Source: Monosporascus cannonballus
Lineage: Eukaryota > Ascomycota > Sordariomycetes > Xylariales
Assembly (NCBI GenBank): GCA_004154925.1
Contig: QJNS01000011.1
Coordinates: 541,432 to 605,431, forward strand
Reading direction: 5' to 3'
Length of the DNA: 64,000 nucleotides
Shown here in pieces: positions 25,116 to 35,849 of this stretch. Under the pieces are notes generated by a model, which saw nothing but the letters and a program-made list of their open reading frames with translations, did not search any database and was not told the origin of the DNA. Position 1 is the stretch's first letter, and every line of letters begins with the position of its first letter. The position numbers and the translations under genes are program-made.

Positions 25116-25725
25116 AATCCTGACCGACCGTTTCTAGTACGGCCAAGGTCGCGGGCGATAACGGCCCCCCGTTCAAATCCAAACCTTCGGCGTTCCAATC
25201 GAAAAAAATAAACGCTCTCAAAATAGCGTCCATTTCAGATGCAAGCTGTATTTGCTCCGCCTCCGTTTGACGTCGCTCTTTTTCCAATTTTTCTTACTTT
25301 TCCAGCCGATCCAGTTCCTTTTTTTCCTTCAAAATAATTACAACCTTTTTTTTTAACATCTTTTGTTAAAAGCGTAAGCGCCTTATCCGACCGACAAGCT
25401 TTTTTGTCCTTTTCTCGGCAGCCTTCTAATATTCGATTAAGGTATCTTTCGCCTTTTTTTGCTTTTTTTCCGAACGATCGTGCATTTTGCCTAATTTTAT
25501 CAAAGAATTTATGGTTAAAACGTCGTAAACCGGACGTTAGCGACAAGTACAATAATTATAATTCGAGATATTAAAAATAAAAAAAATATTCGGGTTTACC
25601 TAGGCGAGTACAATTAAAACAAAAAAAAACCTTAACGCTAAATCTTTTGATAAAATTAACCCGAACGTTACGAAAATCGCATTGGTTCAAATGAGGCTTC
25701 CTTTTTTCCTTACGAATACGGCCTA
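25096..25725 (-). pseudogene. Antisense cysteine/coiled-coil ORF of element F
   Basis: Runs right to left opposite to pol and meets it tail to tail, stop at 25096-25098 against pol stop 25113-25115 (20-base overlap). N-terminal basic part (GRIRKEKRKPH), then CFNCTRLGKP, the first half of a cysteine cluster. A T-run indel near 25590 shifts the frame, so the second half is not certain. The C-terminal ~150 codons are in one frame: a long Lys/Glu/Arg/Gln-rich probable coiled coil (KKKVVIILKEKKELDRLEK) ending in a Gly/Pro/Leu-rich tail (FFDWNAEGLDLNGGPL). The domain order matches the antisense ORFs of A and D. It contains few stops and is one of the best preserved reading frames in the window. Function unknown. 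Confidence 0.75.
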
Positions 25726-25818
25726 TTATGATAGAGGTTAATAAGGGCTTTAAGGAAAATTTTTCCAACCATTAAAAAGCGACTATTTACGGTTCTTATC
25801 CATAGGATAAAAATCCTT

Positions 25819-25833
25819 AAAAAGGGGAAATAA
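25819..25833 (+). other. Element F polypurine tract
   Basis: The purine run aaaaaggggaaataa abuts the 3' LTR start at 25834, where plus-strand DNA synthesis would be primed. The GGGGAAAT core recurs in the other families' tracts. Confidence 0.75.
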
Positions 25834-26253
25834 TGTTACAGGAACCAAGGTTTTTATTTCCAAAAGGCTTACCTTTAAGGCTTAACGCGGGCCTGTTACG
25901 ACTAAATTACGGATAGGAAGGTTTGGCCCTTAAGGTGATCTAATTAATCTAAGTAATCTGGACCAGATTACATAAATCACATAAATCCACGACATATTCA
26001 CTTTAGAAATTGGGATATATAAAGGACCAATCTTTTATGTAAATAACACTTACTTAGTTTCGCTTTTTAGCTATCAATTTAAGCTCTTAATTTAAAGGCA
26101 ACTATACCGTTCTTTAATTAAAGGAAAAGTCTGTAAATCTCTTTAATAAACAAAACCACTGAATTATTCCTCGCCTTATTATTACCTGCAAATCAAGACC
26201 TTATTTCGGATACTGCTCATACCTCCAGGTGGATGTATAACAGGTTCGTTACA
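25834..26253 (+). repeat. Element F 3' LTR
   Basis: 420 bp, tgttacaggaacc...ggttcgttaca. It differs from the 5' LTR mainly by C-to-T and G-to-A changes (for example ttttatttccaaaagg against the unaltered form), with cgcg preserved in both. Followed directly by the target duplication aatat. Confidence 0.95.
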
Positions 26254-26308
26254 AATATATTGATTGAACAATAGAAGAATATTCGACATATTTTCAAAAA
26301 TAAATAAC

Positions 26309-26473
26309 TATAAAAAGCTGCATACGCAATAGCTAAGTATATAAGCCATAACAGGTCTATTGAAAAATCTAGGGAACAGCTAAGAAGATACGGAGGAGCA
26401 ACTAGCTATATATATAGGAGCTACGGGATTAGCGTTACGTTAATCTTTCTATTAAGGCCCTTAGCCCGTAACA
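26309..26473 (-). repeat. Element H 3' LTR (left)
   Basis: 165 bp, from tataaaaagctgcatacgc to ttagcccgtaaca on the plus strand. Colinear with 27657-27821 over its whole length, differing mainly by transitions (gaagatacggagg against gaaaatgcgtaag). Confidence 0.8.
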
Positions 26474-26476
26474 TAA

Positions 26477-26487
26477 CCCCCCCCTCT
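26477..26487 (-). other. Element H polypurine tract
   Basis: Eight consecutive C on the plus strand followed by tct give a minus-strand AGA then G8, next to the 3' LTR. It is the longest G run noticed in the window. Confidence 0.65.
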
Positions 26488-26699
26488 AAATCTAATCCTT
26501 ATTTTTTCCCGTTATGCGGCAAACGTTTATTTGCAGCACCCTTTTAAGGACCTTGTTCCAAGGTGGCGATATTCGCAAATCCTAATCCAAGGGGTTTTCC
26601 GACGGTTACGGGGAAATTACGTTACGTATTTTACACCCGTACGTTTCTGGCGCATTACGCGTTACCAGTTTTATATTTTCGCGTTACTTTCCCTAAAGC

Positions 26700-27565
26700 T
26701 TTTTTTTTTGCCAATTTCTTTAACGCTTTATAAATATTAAGTTTATCTAAGTTCTCCCAGGCTTTATTACACGTTTCCGCGGCTATTTTTTATCGTTCAA
26801 ATAACGACGAAATCTTTAAGGTCTTATTAACGCCAATATATCGGACGGCAACTTCTTTCCCTTTAAGATAATTCCTCCGAAAATATACCGTTTCGCAATA
26901 CCTTAAATAACGCCCTTTAATTCGTTAACGGCATTTACATTAATAATTAATAATTAATATACCGATTTCTATATTTTCCATAATATTACCCTCCAATTAA
27001 AAAATTATTACGTATAAACGTACCGGAATAAGGGCCGTTAAAAATAATATTTCCGAACGGCAAAAAGATTATGCGAATTTTTCCTAAATATTAAGTTATT
27101 TTTCGTAATTCCATTATTTTTTCGTTTCGGCATTAAAGCCCAACATTAATGTGAAAATCTTAATTTTATCCGGCTATTTATTTTATCCGGCTTAATAAAA
27201 AAGTTTTTCGAATATAAAAATATATTCGGACGCCGTTTATTTATTATATTAATATAATTTAATTAAACGTTAATTAATTTTCAATTATTTATTAAATTTT
27301 TTATAATAATGGCAATATAATTTAAAAAGGGTTAAAAATTCGGCTTTTTTAAGGCTTTTTGCATATACGGCAAAAACGTTAATTTTTAAAGTGAAGGGCT
27401 AAAAATTCCGCAAATATAAAAAAATTATGTACCATTATTGCCAATCGCCTTTCCGTTAACGAATAACTTTTTATTTATTTCGAACCTCCAGGCATTATAA
27501 TCTTTACGGCCTTATAATTCGCGAACGGTTTGTAAAACCTAATAACGCAGTTCCTCGGTATCCAT
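26700..27565 (-). pseudogene. Element H interior, possible gag remnant
   Basis: From ATG at 27565 the minus strand reads MDTEELRY, stop, VLQTVREL, stop, GRKDYNAWRFEINKKLFVNG, with only TAA/TAG stops. The D-Y-x-x-W...L pattern is loosely like the N terminus of Copia-type gag proteins, but the match is too short to assign a lineage. Beyond about 27400 no frame holds together. A zinc knuckle was not found. Confidence 0.4.
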
Positions 27566-27656
27566 AGCGAATAAATTATATACGAATAACGGGTGCATAA
27601 TATTAACGTATTTCTTACGGCGACGGACCGTTCGCAAAAAAGGAGATTTCTTAATA

Positions 27657-27821
27657 TATAAGGAGCTACATACGCAATAACTAAGGATATAGGCCATAAC
27701 AGGTCTATTAAAAAATCTAGAGAACAGCTAAGAAAATGCGTAAGAGCAGCTAGCTATATATACAGGAGCCACGGGATTAACGCTACGCTAATCCCTCCAC
27801 TAGGGCCCTTAGCCCGTAACA
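27657..27821 (-). repeat. Element H 5' LTR (right)
   Basis: 165 bp, tataaggagctacatacgc to ttagcccgtaaca on the plus strand. Less altered than the left copy in places (ctagggcccttagcccg). Followed by target duplication ataac. Confidence 0.8.
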
Positions 27822-27849
27822 ATAACGGACGTTTGCTAGGCCAAAATCT

Positions 27850-28810
27850 TTCAAATCCGTTTTTATCCTGATTTTTGTTATATAAACCAAGGTACGCCTT
27901 AATTTCTCTTTTTATATTTTCGACCAATTATTTTTCTTTATTTAAAATAAGCTTTGTAATTCCTTATAAACTAGGTTTTCGCCTAATAATACAGAATAAA
28001 TAAGTTACTTAAATGTTATGTATCCAGTTAAAATATTATTTAGGAATTTTAGCTTTGTTAATATGAATAGATAAATTATCGAAATTAGCTTACTTTTATT
28101 TTTATCGGTAAAACTTTAATATTTTTTTTAATTCGATTGTTTAAAAAGATACTGTCGAATATTATAAAGGTACTTATTAATAGGATACATAAAAGGTTAA
28201 TTTAATATCTATGTCCTTTAGTATTATTAGTACGAATACAATCGTAAATTATTATTTAAACGTAATTAAGATCCGAATTACTGATGGCGGCTTTTAATTT
28301 TTTATTTAATAGCGTATAATATCCTTAGGTAAGAAAACGGTCGGCTTTGAAAATATATACCAGCTTATTTTTTATGGCTCTGCGCAAAAATATGTATATT
28401 AGTATAATAATATTTTTCGATTAAAGGTATTTTTCGTCGGTAACAAGTATAATAGTTTTCCAAAATGGTGCAGCTACGGCATTAGACTTTAGGTCCGGAT
28501 TATTTTCGAAAATTGGTGTTATTTTAGAATAGTTTCAAGAACGACTTCTTTTTAATTATATAGAGCAATAGGTATTAATCGATTAAAGTTAACTTTTTAA
28601 TTAAAACGAAATATAGAAATACAAAATAAAGTATTGCCGAATAATCTGTTTTAGCATTTTTTAAAACTTCGATGTATTTAAAACCTTAATATTTGCAGTT
28701 TTATTTAAATTATTAAACCTAGATTAATTTATCTTTTTAGGGTTTAGTTTAGGATCAATCGGAGCCGGTTTTTTGTATTGTTTTTTCGACGACGTCGATA
28801 CCATAATATT
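27850..28810 (-). pseudogene. Unidentified decayed coding region
   Basis: From ATG at about 28803 the minus strand reads MVSTSSKKQYKKPAPIDPKL, and long stretches downstream stay open apart from TAA/TAG codons. Around 28560-28150 one frame reads like a real protein (EVVLETIL, WYIFSKPTVFLP, FTIVFVLIILKDIDIKL). No retroelement or transposase motif is recognisable and no terminal repeats were found. It could be another transposon's gene or a trapped host gene. Frame changes make its length uncertain. Confidence 0.35.
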
Positions 28811-30121
28811 TATAATACCTTCTAAATATATCATAAATAGGGAATTATAATATAAGTAAAGAAATATGGGATATAATTAATAAATTCTAAAATTAATATG
28901 ATATTAAAAATATTTAATCGTAACAGTAAAATATCATAGTAATTAATCGATAATATATTTGTTATTTTTCATTATGTTTTTAGAGAAAATTCTGGCACGC
29001 TAAAGAAATTTTAGGAAGTTTTTATTTGATATTGTTAAGAGATGTACCGTACGTCATTATCGTTTATGATTAATTGCTTACAAGCATTATTATTTTTGTA
29101 TTTTTTTAAATTTTAATTTTTATTCTCCTCTATTTTTTGTTTATTAATAATATTTATTCCGTATTTACTTATATCGATATCTGCATCTGTATATATCCTT
29201 TTTTTCCTTTAATACGTTTAATCAGCTTATTTTGGGCATTCCCAGACCATCAAAACCTTTTAAGTGTTAGAGTTCTCGTGCTAGTACGAATTTTAAGGAA
29301 CTGGTTAAGCAAATAGGCTATCCGTTAATTAAGGATACTATTTTCGATACTGTTAGAAGCGGTTAAGTTAAATATAATCAGAATTTTCAAAACTTCGATC
29401 GTTTTTCGATATATCGTCGTTGCGTCCTTAAAGACTTAAAAAACCTTATATTTACTAAATCTTTAATTCGCAAGGTAAATAATCTTTTGGCTTTTTAGTT
29501 TTAACGTAATAATAAGACTCCGATTAACCTATCCGATATTCGTAAAAGCTAAAATCCCATATATCGTTAGGCTCCTATATCCGAATTGCATTTTTCTTTT
29601 AGGTATCCATTCCGTAATATTACTAAAGGTAATAATTATGTTCTTTTTAAAACTTTAGTTGTAGATAATCTATTCCTTTTTAAATTTTTTTACCTTTAGT
29701 AAAAAATATACTAATTTACCGAAGGTAATCCAGCAGTTTTTCCAATCTTAGGTATTGTCGAGCAGTTTTCTAGAAGTTACCGATTAATAACGTTAATACT
29801 TAATATTGATATTAAAAAGATTTTTTATCCTTAACTTTATCGATTTCTTCCGGTCTAAATATTGTTAACTAATTCCTTGGTTTATTTACAAATATTACTA
29901 GATTAAACTTCCGTTAATATTTTTTTTATATTTCAGCATATAGTCGATATTTAGAACAGTAATGCGGTTATTGTTAATATTATTTCCAAACATTTCGAAA
30001 TAAGTTATTTTTTCTATCGTACCCTGTTTTATTTTAATTAATAATAAATGTTTGAAATAATATTTATTTCATTTATTTTCGGTTTTATTACAGGTCGGTT
30101 TCTGAAATGGTGAATTATCGA
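28811..30121. other. AT-rich interval containing one decayed plus-strand frame
   Basis: 28811-29220 shows no coding signal. 29224-29700 is listed separately. 29700-30121 is again RIP-altered without recognisable motifs, although a frame with only TAA/TAG stops continues through parts of it. It is bounded on the right by element C's LTR. Confidence 0.35.
29224..29700 (+). pseudogene. Unidentified decayed ORF, single frame
   Basis: One plus-strand frame of about 158 codons is interrupted only by a few TAA/TAG codons and reads coherently: IGYPLIKDTIFDTVRSG, NFDRFSIYRRCVLKDLKNL and NLLAF...NNKTPINLSDIRKS. Composition is basic and polar with no membrane segment. I do not recognise the family. The position of its stops at Gln/Trp-compatible codons shows that it was a repeated sequence exposed to RIP, or lay inside one. 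Confidence 0.4.
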
Positions 30122-30329
30122 TATGTAAAAATACAGGCCTTATAAGGATAAGGCTGGTAGCCGACCAGCCACCGATTAGCCACCGACCCACCTACTAATA
30201 TAAATCTACCATCTGGCAGCTAATAGAAAACGCCAAATGGAAATAACTTAATATATTTACTTTTTGGAATCTGCTTTACGACTAATTAAAGATTACCTTA
30301 TCCAGCTTACAGCTATCTATCATTTTATA
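30122..30329 (+). repeat. Element C 5' LTR
   Basis: 208 bp. Landmarks aataaggctggtagccgacc, ctggcagctaatag and cttggaatctgctttacga-like blocks recur at 37332-37537 and, inverted, at 52016-52222. It begins tatgtaaaaatac, presumably from tgtgaaaatac, and ends catttttata-like, from ttatcttaca. Confidence 0.85.
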
Positions 30330-30479
30330 ATTTTTCCATCTTTTATAAAAGGTAACGCAATAATTACCAAAAGCAGAACTCGCCGATTATAAAACAAACT
30401 TAAGTTATTAATCGAAAAGACCGCCGATCGGAACCTAATTAACAAACGATCGATTACGATACGGGAATAGGCAAAAAAC

Positions 30480-31790
30480 CCTATAACGGAACCCTAACAG
30501 GCAAAAGATTATAATCCCCGGGATCCTAAATCCCTTTATACATATAATAAGGATACGTCTCGATAACTATTAGTTAAACGGTCGGAAAACGGGCGTAACA
30601 TAATAACCGTATCCTGGAATTTAAAGCAAAAAAAGGTTAAACCTTTTACTAATAGCCAGATTTTGGAAATTATTCGTTAATAAAATAAATAATATTCGAA
30701 ATTATTCCGATAATTAATCGAATAATAAATAATAATATAGGTTAAAAAAATAAAACTTTATAAGTTAATTATAATATTATCGTACAAATTTAAAAGCAAT
30801 AAATAAATACCGCGTTATAATTATTCGAGGTTTTTCGAACGTACGTTAATTAAAAAAATTAAATAAAAATTATTACGAAAACTTACGCCGAAAAGCTAAG
30901 GCGAAATGCCTTTATTTATATTTAATAGGCCATAAGTTATATAAACCTTTTTATTATAAACGTTTAGCGATTATACCGTATTATGCTAAATTATTTAAAT
31001 TACGAAAAGAAAACTAAAAATAAAAGATTTATAGATTTTTATTGAAAAAAGTTACGAAAATCCTAATTTTTTCGATAAGCAATATAAGGAATAATTTATA
31101 GAACTGTAATAACGATCCGGTTAATTGCCGTTAAATGTTTACGTTAAATAAAGGTTCTTAATTTATAAAACAAAGTTTACGGACTTTTTTAACCCGAAAA
31201 ATAATCGGGATAATAAACGTTTTACTTTGAATTATTTTTATATATTAAAATTAAGGTTACGCAATATTTTATTACGAAAAAAGGTTAAATTAAAATAAAT
31301 TAATAACGTAATACATAAGGTAAAGCATTATTAGAAAACTTAAAAAAAAACAAAAAAAAATTATTTTCTATTAAAAGTATTAATAAAGATAAATAATTTT
31401 ATTTTAACGTTTTCGGGAAAAAAATCCTTAAAACAAACTAAAAACGCCGCGTAAAAATAATAAAGATCGTAAACGTTTTTATATTCATAAAGCAGATAAT
31501 TGCCAATTTAATTTTAAGCCGAATAAATCCGTATAATTTAATACCTTTAACTTTTATAAAAGCCTAATTAAATATTATAATTATAAAAAATTAAATTATA
31601 AAAATATGAATTATAAATTTAAAAGAAATACGAAAACCCTGTTATTCCGGCTATAGAGAAATAAGCCATTAAAGGCCGTATAAAATGTTATAATATATAA
31701 TAATAAATTAAATTAATTCTTAAACGTAAATCCAAAAAAGGAGCCGGAATAAACGTATATATTTAATCTATTTCGGCTAATAATTATAGG
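30480..31790 (+). pseudogene. gag: Element C gag region (RIP-broken)
   Basis: Placed by position between the 5' LTR and the protease (31872). Reading frames are densely interrupted by TAA. A Lys/Tyr/Asn-rich area at 31540-31620 is where the nucleocapsid knuckle should be, but the Cys pattern cannot be read. Borders are approximate. Assignment rests on element order rather than on a motif. Confidence 0.45.
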
Positions 31791-31859
31791 ACGGTTAAAA
31801 TAAACCCGCCTTTTAAAAGGAGGGTACTTATTAAAAGAAATACGGGGCATATAATAATA

Positions 31860-34800
31860 TAAATAAATATAGATATCGGAATACAAGTAAATATTATAAG
31901 CAAAATATTAGCGAAAACGCTTAATTTTTAATTAATTTCCGTAAATATTTTAAGTTTTATCGGCGCTAACGGCGTATATATTAAGTATTTTAAGGCTTAC
32001 GAAATTTCTGTTAACATAATAAATAATAATGGGAATAAACTAAAATTTAAATACATTTATTTTATAATATACCGTAATTAAAAAACGCCCGACTTTTTAT
32101 TATTTAAACCCGGAATGGGTAAATTAGAAATTTTGCTAAATATAATTATATATTAATAATTATACGTATTATTATAAAAGGTTAATAAATAAGAAATCTC
32201 AAATTTAACGTTTTCCGGTAAGCAAATTTATACCATTAATTTAATAAGTTTAGCCAAAAAATTAAATATCCCGGAATTCGGGAAATAACAAAAATAAAAG
32301 ATAATTAACCTCCTTATATATTTAAAAAATTTCCGGCGAATATATTCCGAAAGAATAGCAAAAAAATGCCTTAGTTATTAAAGGCAAAATATGTAATAAA
32401 CTTAATCCTAAGGAAAACGCCTTTATTTGGCCTAATTTACCTTATTTCGGAAACCTAAAGGAAAATAGTCGAAAAATATATCTAAAAAAACCTGAAAATA
32501 AGCCGGATACGTAATTTAAAAATAAACGTAAAGGTATTAATATTATTTATGCCCAAGAAAAATAACAGTTTCCGATTATGCGTTAATTATAAAAGGCTGA
32601 ATTAGGTAAAGATAAAAAACTGATATTTTTTATTTTTTATTTTAAAAAAAATAAGTTATCTAAAATTAATTAAGGTATTTTTGAAAATTAATTTTAAGGA
32701 TATTTATTACTGTATTAAAATTAAAAAGAGCGATTAATAAAAAACCGTTTTCCGAACGCGATACGAATAATTCGAATATAGGGTTATATTATTTGGCCTT
32801 ATTAATACGTTAATTACGTTTTAAATTTATATATATAAAATATTAATTAAATTAATTATGTATATATATATAATATAATTAAATAATATAATTATGAATT
32901 CAGATAACGAAAAAACATATATAAAATATTTTTAATTAATTTACGAACGGCTACTTTAATATTAATTATTTATTAAAACGTTTAAATGCGAATTTTTTTA
33001 AAAAATATAAAGTTTTTAAGATTTGTAATTAATATTAACGGTTTAAAGATAAACCGGCGATAAATTAATATTATTAAAACGTAATTAAAGCAAAATTAAT
33101 TTATAATATTTAAGTATTTGTGGAATTTACAAATTTTTATCCGAAATTTATTACTTATTATTTGCGTATTATCAAATTTATTATTAAGTTTTTAAAAGAG
33201 GCGTAAGGCAAAAGTAAAGTAACAAAATTTAAATAGCCCGAAAAAGTTAAAAAGGTATTTTAAAATTTAAAAAAAAAATTTAATCGGCGATTATTTTCCG
33301 ATATTAGGATAACGCTAAAAATATTTAAGTTAAAATAACTACCTTAATAAATACCATATTAAGGATATTTTTATAAAAATAAGGAAAATATTAATATCTA
33401 AATATATATTAATCGCAAAAATTAAGTTTAACCGAAAAACGGTAAGTTATAAGGTAATAGAAATTATTGGCGATTATAAAAAGCTTAAAATATTAACGGT
33501 AATACCTTAAAGATACGGAAAAAAATTTTAATATTTACCGATTATATAATATTAAACAATATAATAAAAGTGCCGGCGCATAATTTTAAAAAGAAGTTAA
33601 CTTAATAAATTTATTATTTTACGTAATTTAATTTTAAAATTTAATATTAACTAAATATTATTAACTCGGCAGATAAATTATTTAAACGCTCGGATTACAT
33701 AATAAGGAAAATCGCATATAAAAATATAATCCTTATATTATTTAAAAAATTCGGATTTACGAATAATATGCCGGAAAACGTAAGGAAAACGGTCGCAAAT
33801 ATATAATACGATTTAAAGTATTATAAGGAGGTAAAAGGCTTTATAAAAACAACGCAAAATTTACTTATTACAAAATTTCCAAACAGATTTTAGGTAGTAA
33901 AAATTTAAATAATTATTATTCGCACAAAAAAAAACGGAAAACCTTTATTATACGATTATAGCAAATTTTCGAAAAAAAAAGGAAAATAAAAAATTATATA
34001 TTTGCCAAGTTTATCGTTTGCGAATAATAATATAAGTACGAATTACAGCAATAATACGATTAACGGTTAAATAATAATAACCGTAAATTATAACCGTATT
34101 ACGATCAGATTCTGAAGAAGCTAAAAAAAAGAAATTAATATTAAGGTTAATATTCATAACTAATATATTATAAGTTCTTTAACAAAAAAATTGGCTAAAA
34201 ACGAAACAGTACTTTAACCGAAAATTGCTTAATAATTTTACGATTAAGTTCGAAAGTTATAAATTAAAAATTTAAATATTATGGAATTAATATAAATAAT
34301 TAAATATTAAACCGGAATAAAAAGAAAATTATTTTCTGAACCTAAATAAGGTTTTATATTATCGGAATAAATTTGTAATCCTGTTATAAAGCGTTTTACG
34401 GAAATAACTAATTAACAAATACCATAATAATTTAAAAATAAGACATATAAAATATGTCCGTACGTTAAAATTAATAACCACAAAGGTTTACTGGGAAAAT
34501 ATGGCAAATAATATCCGAAAATATATTAAGTAATATCCGAATTATTAAGATATAATAAAACTACGTTTTAAATTATATGGATAATTATAATCTTTACCGT
34601 TACCTAAATAACTTTTTTAAAAAAATCTTATTAAATTTTATTACGGGACTTTTTAAAAGCCTAAATTTAAACGAATTAAAATACGACATAATCCTGGTAA
34701 TCGTTAACCGCTTTATAAAATTAAAAATTTTTATTTTTACGGTTAAAACCTTAATTATAACTAAATTAACTTAATTACTTTATAACGAGATTAAATATAA

Positions 34801-35690
34801 ATTCGGTACGCCAGCTGGAATTATTAACGATAAAAATAAATTATTTACGAATTAATTCTGGGCGTAATTTTATAAAATACGAAAAATAAAACGGCAAATG
34901 TCGACCGCTTATTATCCGTAAACCAATAGGCAAACGGAACGTATTTATTAAGTTTTAAAATATTATTTCCGTAATTACGTTAATAAATATTAAAATAATT
35001 AAATAAAGTTATTACGAAATACGGAATTTATATATAATAATATATAAAATACGTTTATCGGCCATTTTTCGTTAGAAACCTTATATAAATATTATTTAAA
35101 AATAATAATATATTTTTTTATAAAAATTTACGGGATAAATATAAAAAATTAAAAAACGCTTGAAAAAATGGCGGTTATTCGTTAAATAATATATAAATAT
35201 TAGAAAAAAATAGCAATAACTTAAAAAAACTATTATAATTAATGGTATATGCTTATAAAATTCTAATTAAGGCAATAAATAAATTTATCGATCAAATATT
35301 TTAAATTTAAAAATAAAAAATTCGTATTTATTTATATCCGGATTTTAATTAAAGAATAAATAAGTTATTAAATATATAAAATAATCCCTTTCATTATATA
35401 TTAACAGATATATAATATATTACCAATATTTTTATTAAAACCGTAATATAACCGAAAACCGGACAACGTTTAAATAACGTTACCAAACTTAATAAAAGAA
35501 TAAAAAGAATAAATAATAAAAAATATCGTCCGTTACCGAAATAACCGGAAATAACGCAAATATTTAATTAAATAAAAAGGTTGACCCGCCAAATATAATA
35601 TATAAAAGCTCCGAAAATACTTTAAATACGCGCCCAAAATATTATAACGTTACGAAAAAAAAATTAAATACGTATATAAAAAATAAAACG
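31860..35690 (+). pseudogene. pol: Element C pol: protease-RT-RNase H-integrase-chromodomain
   Basis: Protease active site at 31872-31883 reads D-I-G-I, from D-T-G-A by transitions, and is followed by QVNIISKIL. RT begins near 32545 with MPKKN...RLCVNYKRLN, the conserved K-L-R-L-C-V-D-Y-R-K-L-N block. F-R-T-R-Y-x-x-F-E-Y-R-V lies near 32750-32800, and the YLDD site near 32868-32900 reads stop-L-N-N. Integrase core at 34577-34780 keeps NFITGLFKSLNLNELKYD and LVIVNRFIKL, with catalytic and neighbouring Asp turned to Asn. Chromodomain at 35505-35680 reads RYRNNRK...YLIK-stop-KG-stop-PAKYNI, with the aromatic-cage Trp codons now stops. All damage is of RIP type plus a few indels. Confidence 0.75.
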
Positions 35691-35849
35691 ACCTAAAAAC
35701 CATAAAATAATAATAATCCGATCGGAAATTAATTATTTAATAATATAAATATCATAACAAATAATTTTAAATAAAATTAAAATATTAATATTAAAGTTTT
35801 ACTTAATTACATAATTGTTTTTAAATTTTTAACAAATAATAACCCTATT

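Larger units (their letters stand above)
18969..26253 (+). mobile_element. Element F: full-length Ty3/gypsy chromovirus, family II
   Basis: 7,285 bp with two 420-bp LTRs, exact 5-bp target duplication aatat, gag, pol with chromodomain, an antisense ORF and a polypurine tract. It is the best preserved element in the window: gag is in one frame over 460 codons, and RT keeps YLDD. It is still dead, with many TAA/TAG codons and several indels. Differences between the two LTRs are almost all C/T or G/A, so RIP acted after insertion. It interrupts the unresolved segment at 17641-18968. G at the right edge is a more mutated relative. Confidence 0.95.
26309..27821 (-). mobile_element. Element H: 1.5-kb non-autonomous LTR element, family IV
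   Basis: Two 165-bp direct repeats flank a 1.18-kb interior and are themselves flanked by an exact 5-bp duplication, ataac (26304-26308 and 27822-27826). On the minus strand the repeat begins TGTTACGGGCTAAGG, and a G8 purine run lies three bases from the left copy, marking it as the 3' LTR. The interior is too short for pol. It starts with a short readable frame (ATG at 27565) that may be a gag remnant. This is best read as a deletion derivative or small parasitic LTR element mobilised by another element. It is RIP-altered. Confidence 0.8.

Noticed and set aside
25235..25552. 105-codon minus-strand ORF starting MYLSLTSGLRRF
   Set aside because: It overlaps the true antisense gene in another frame. 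The neighbouring frame gives the charged coiled coil (LKEKKELDRLEK) continuous with the C-terminal tail, and matches relatives.
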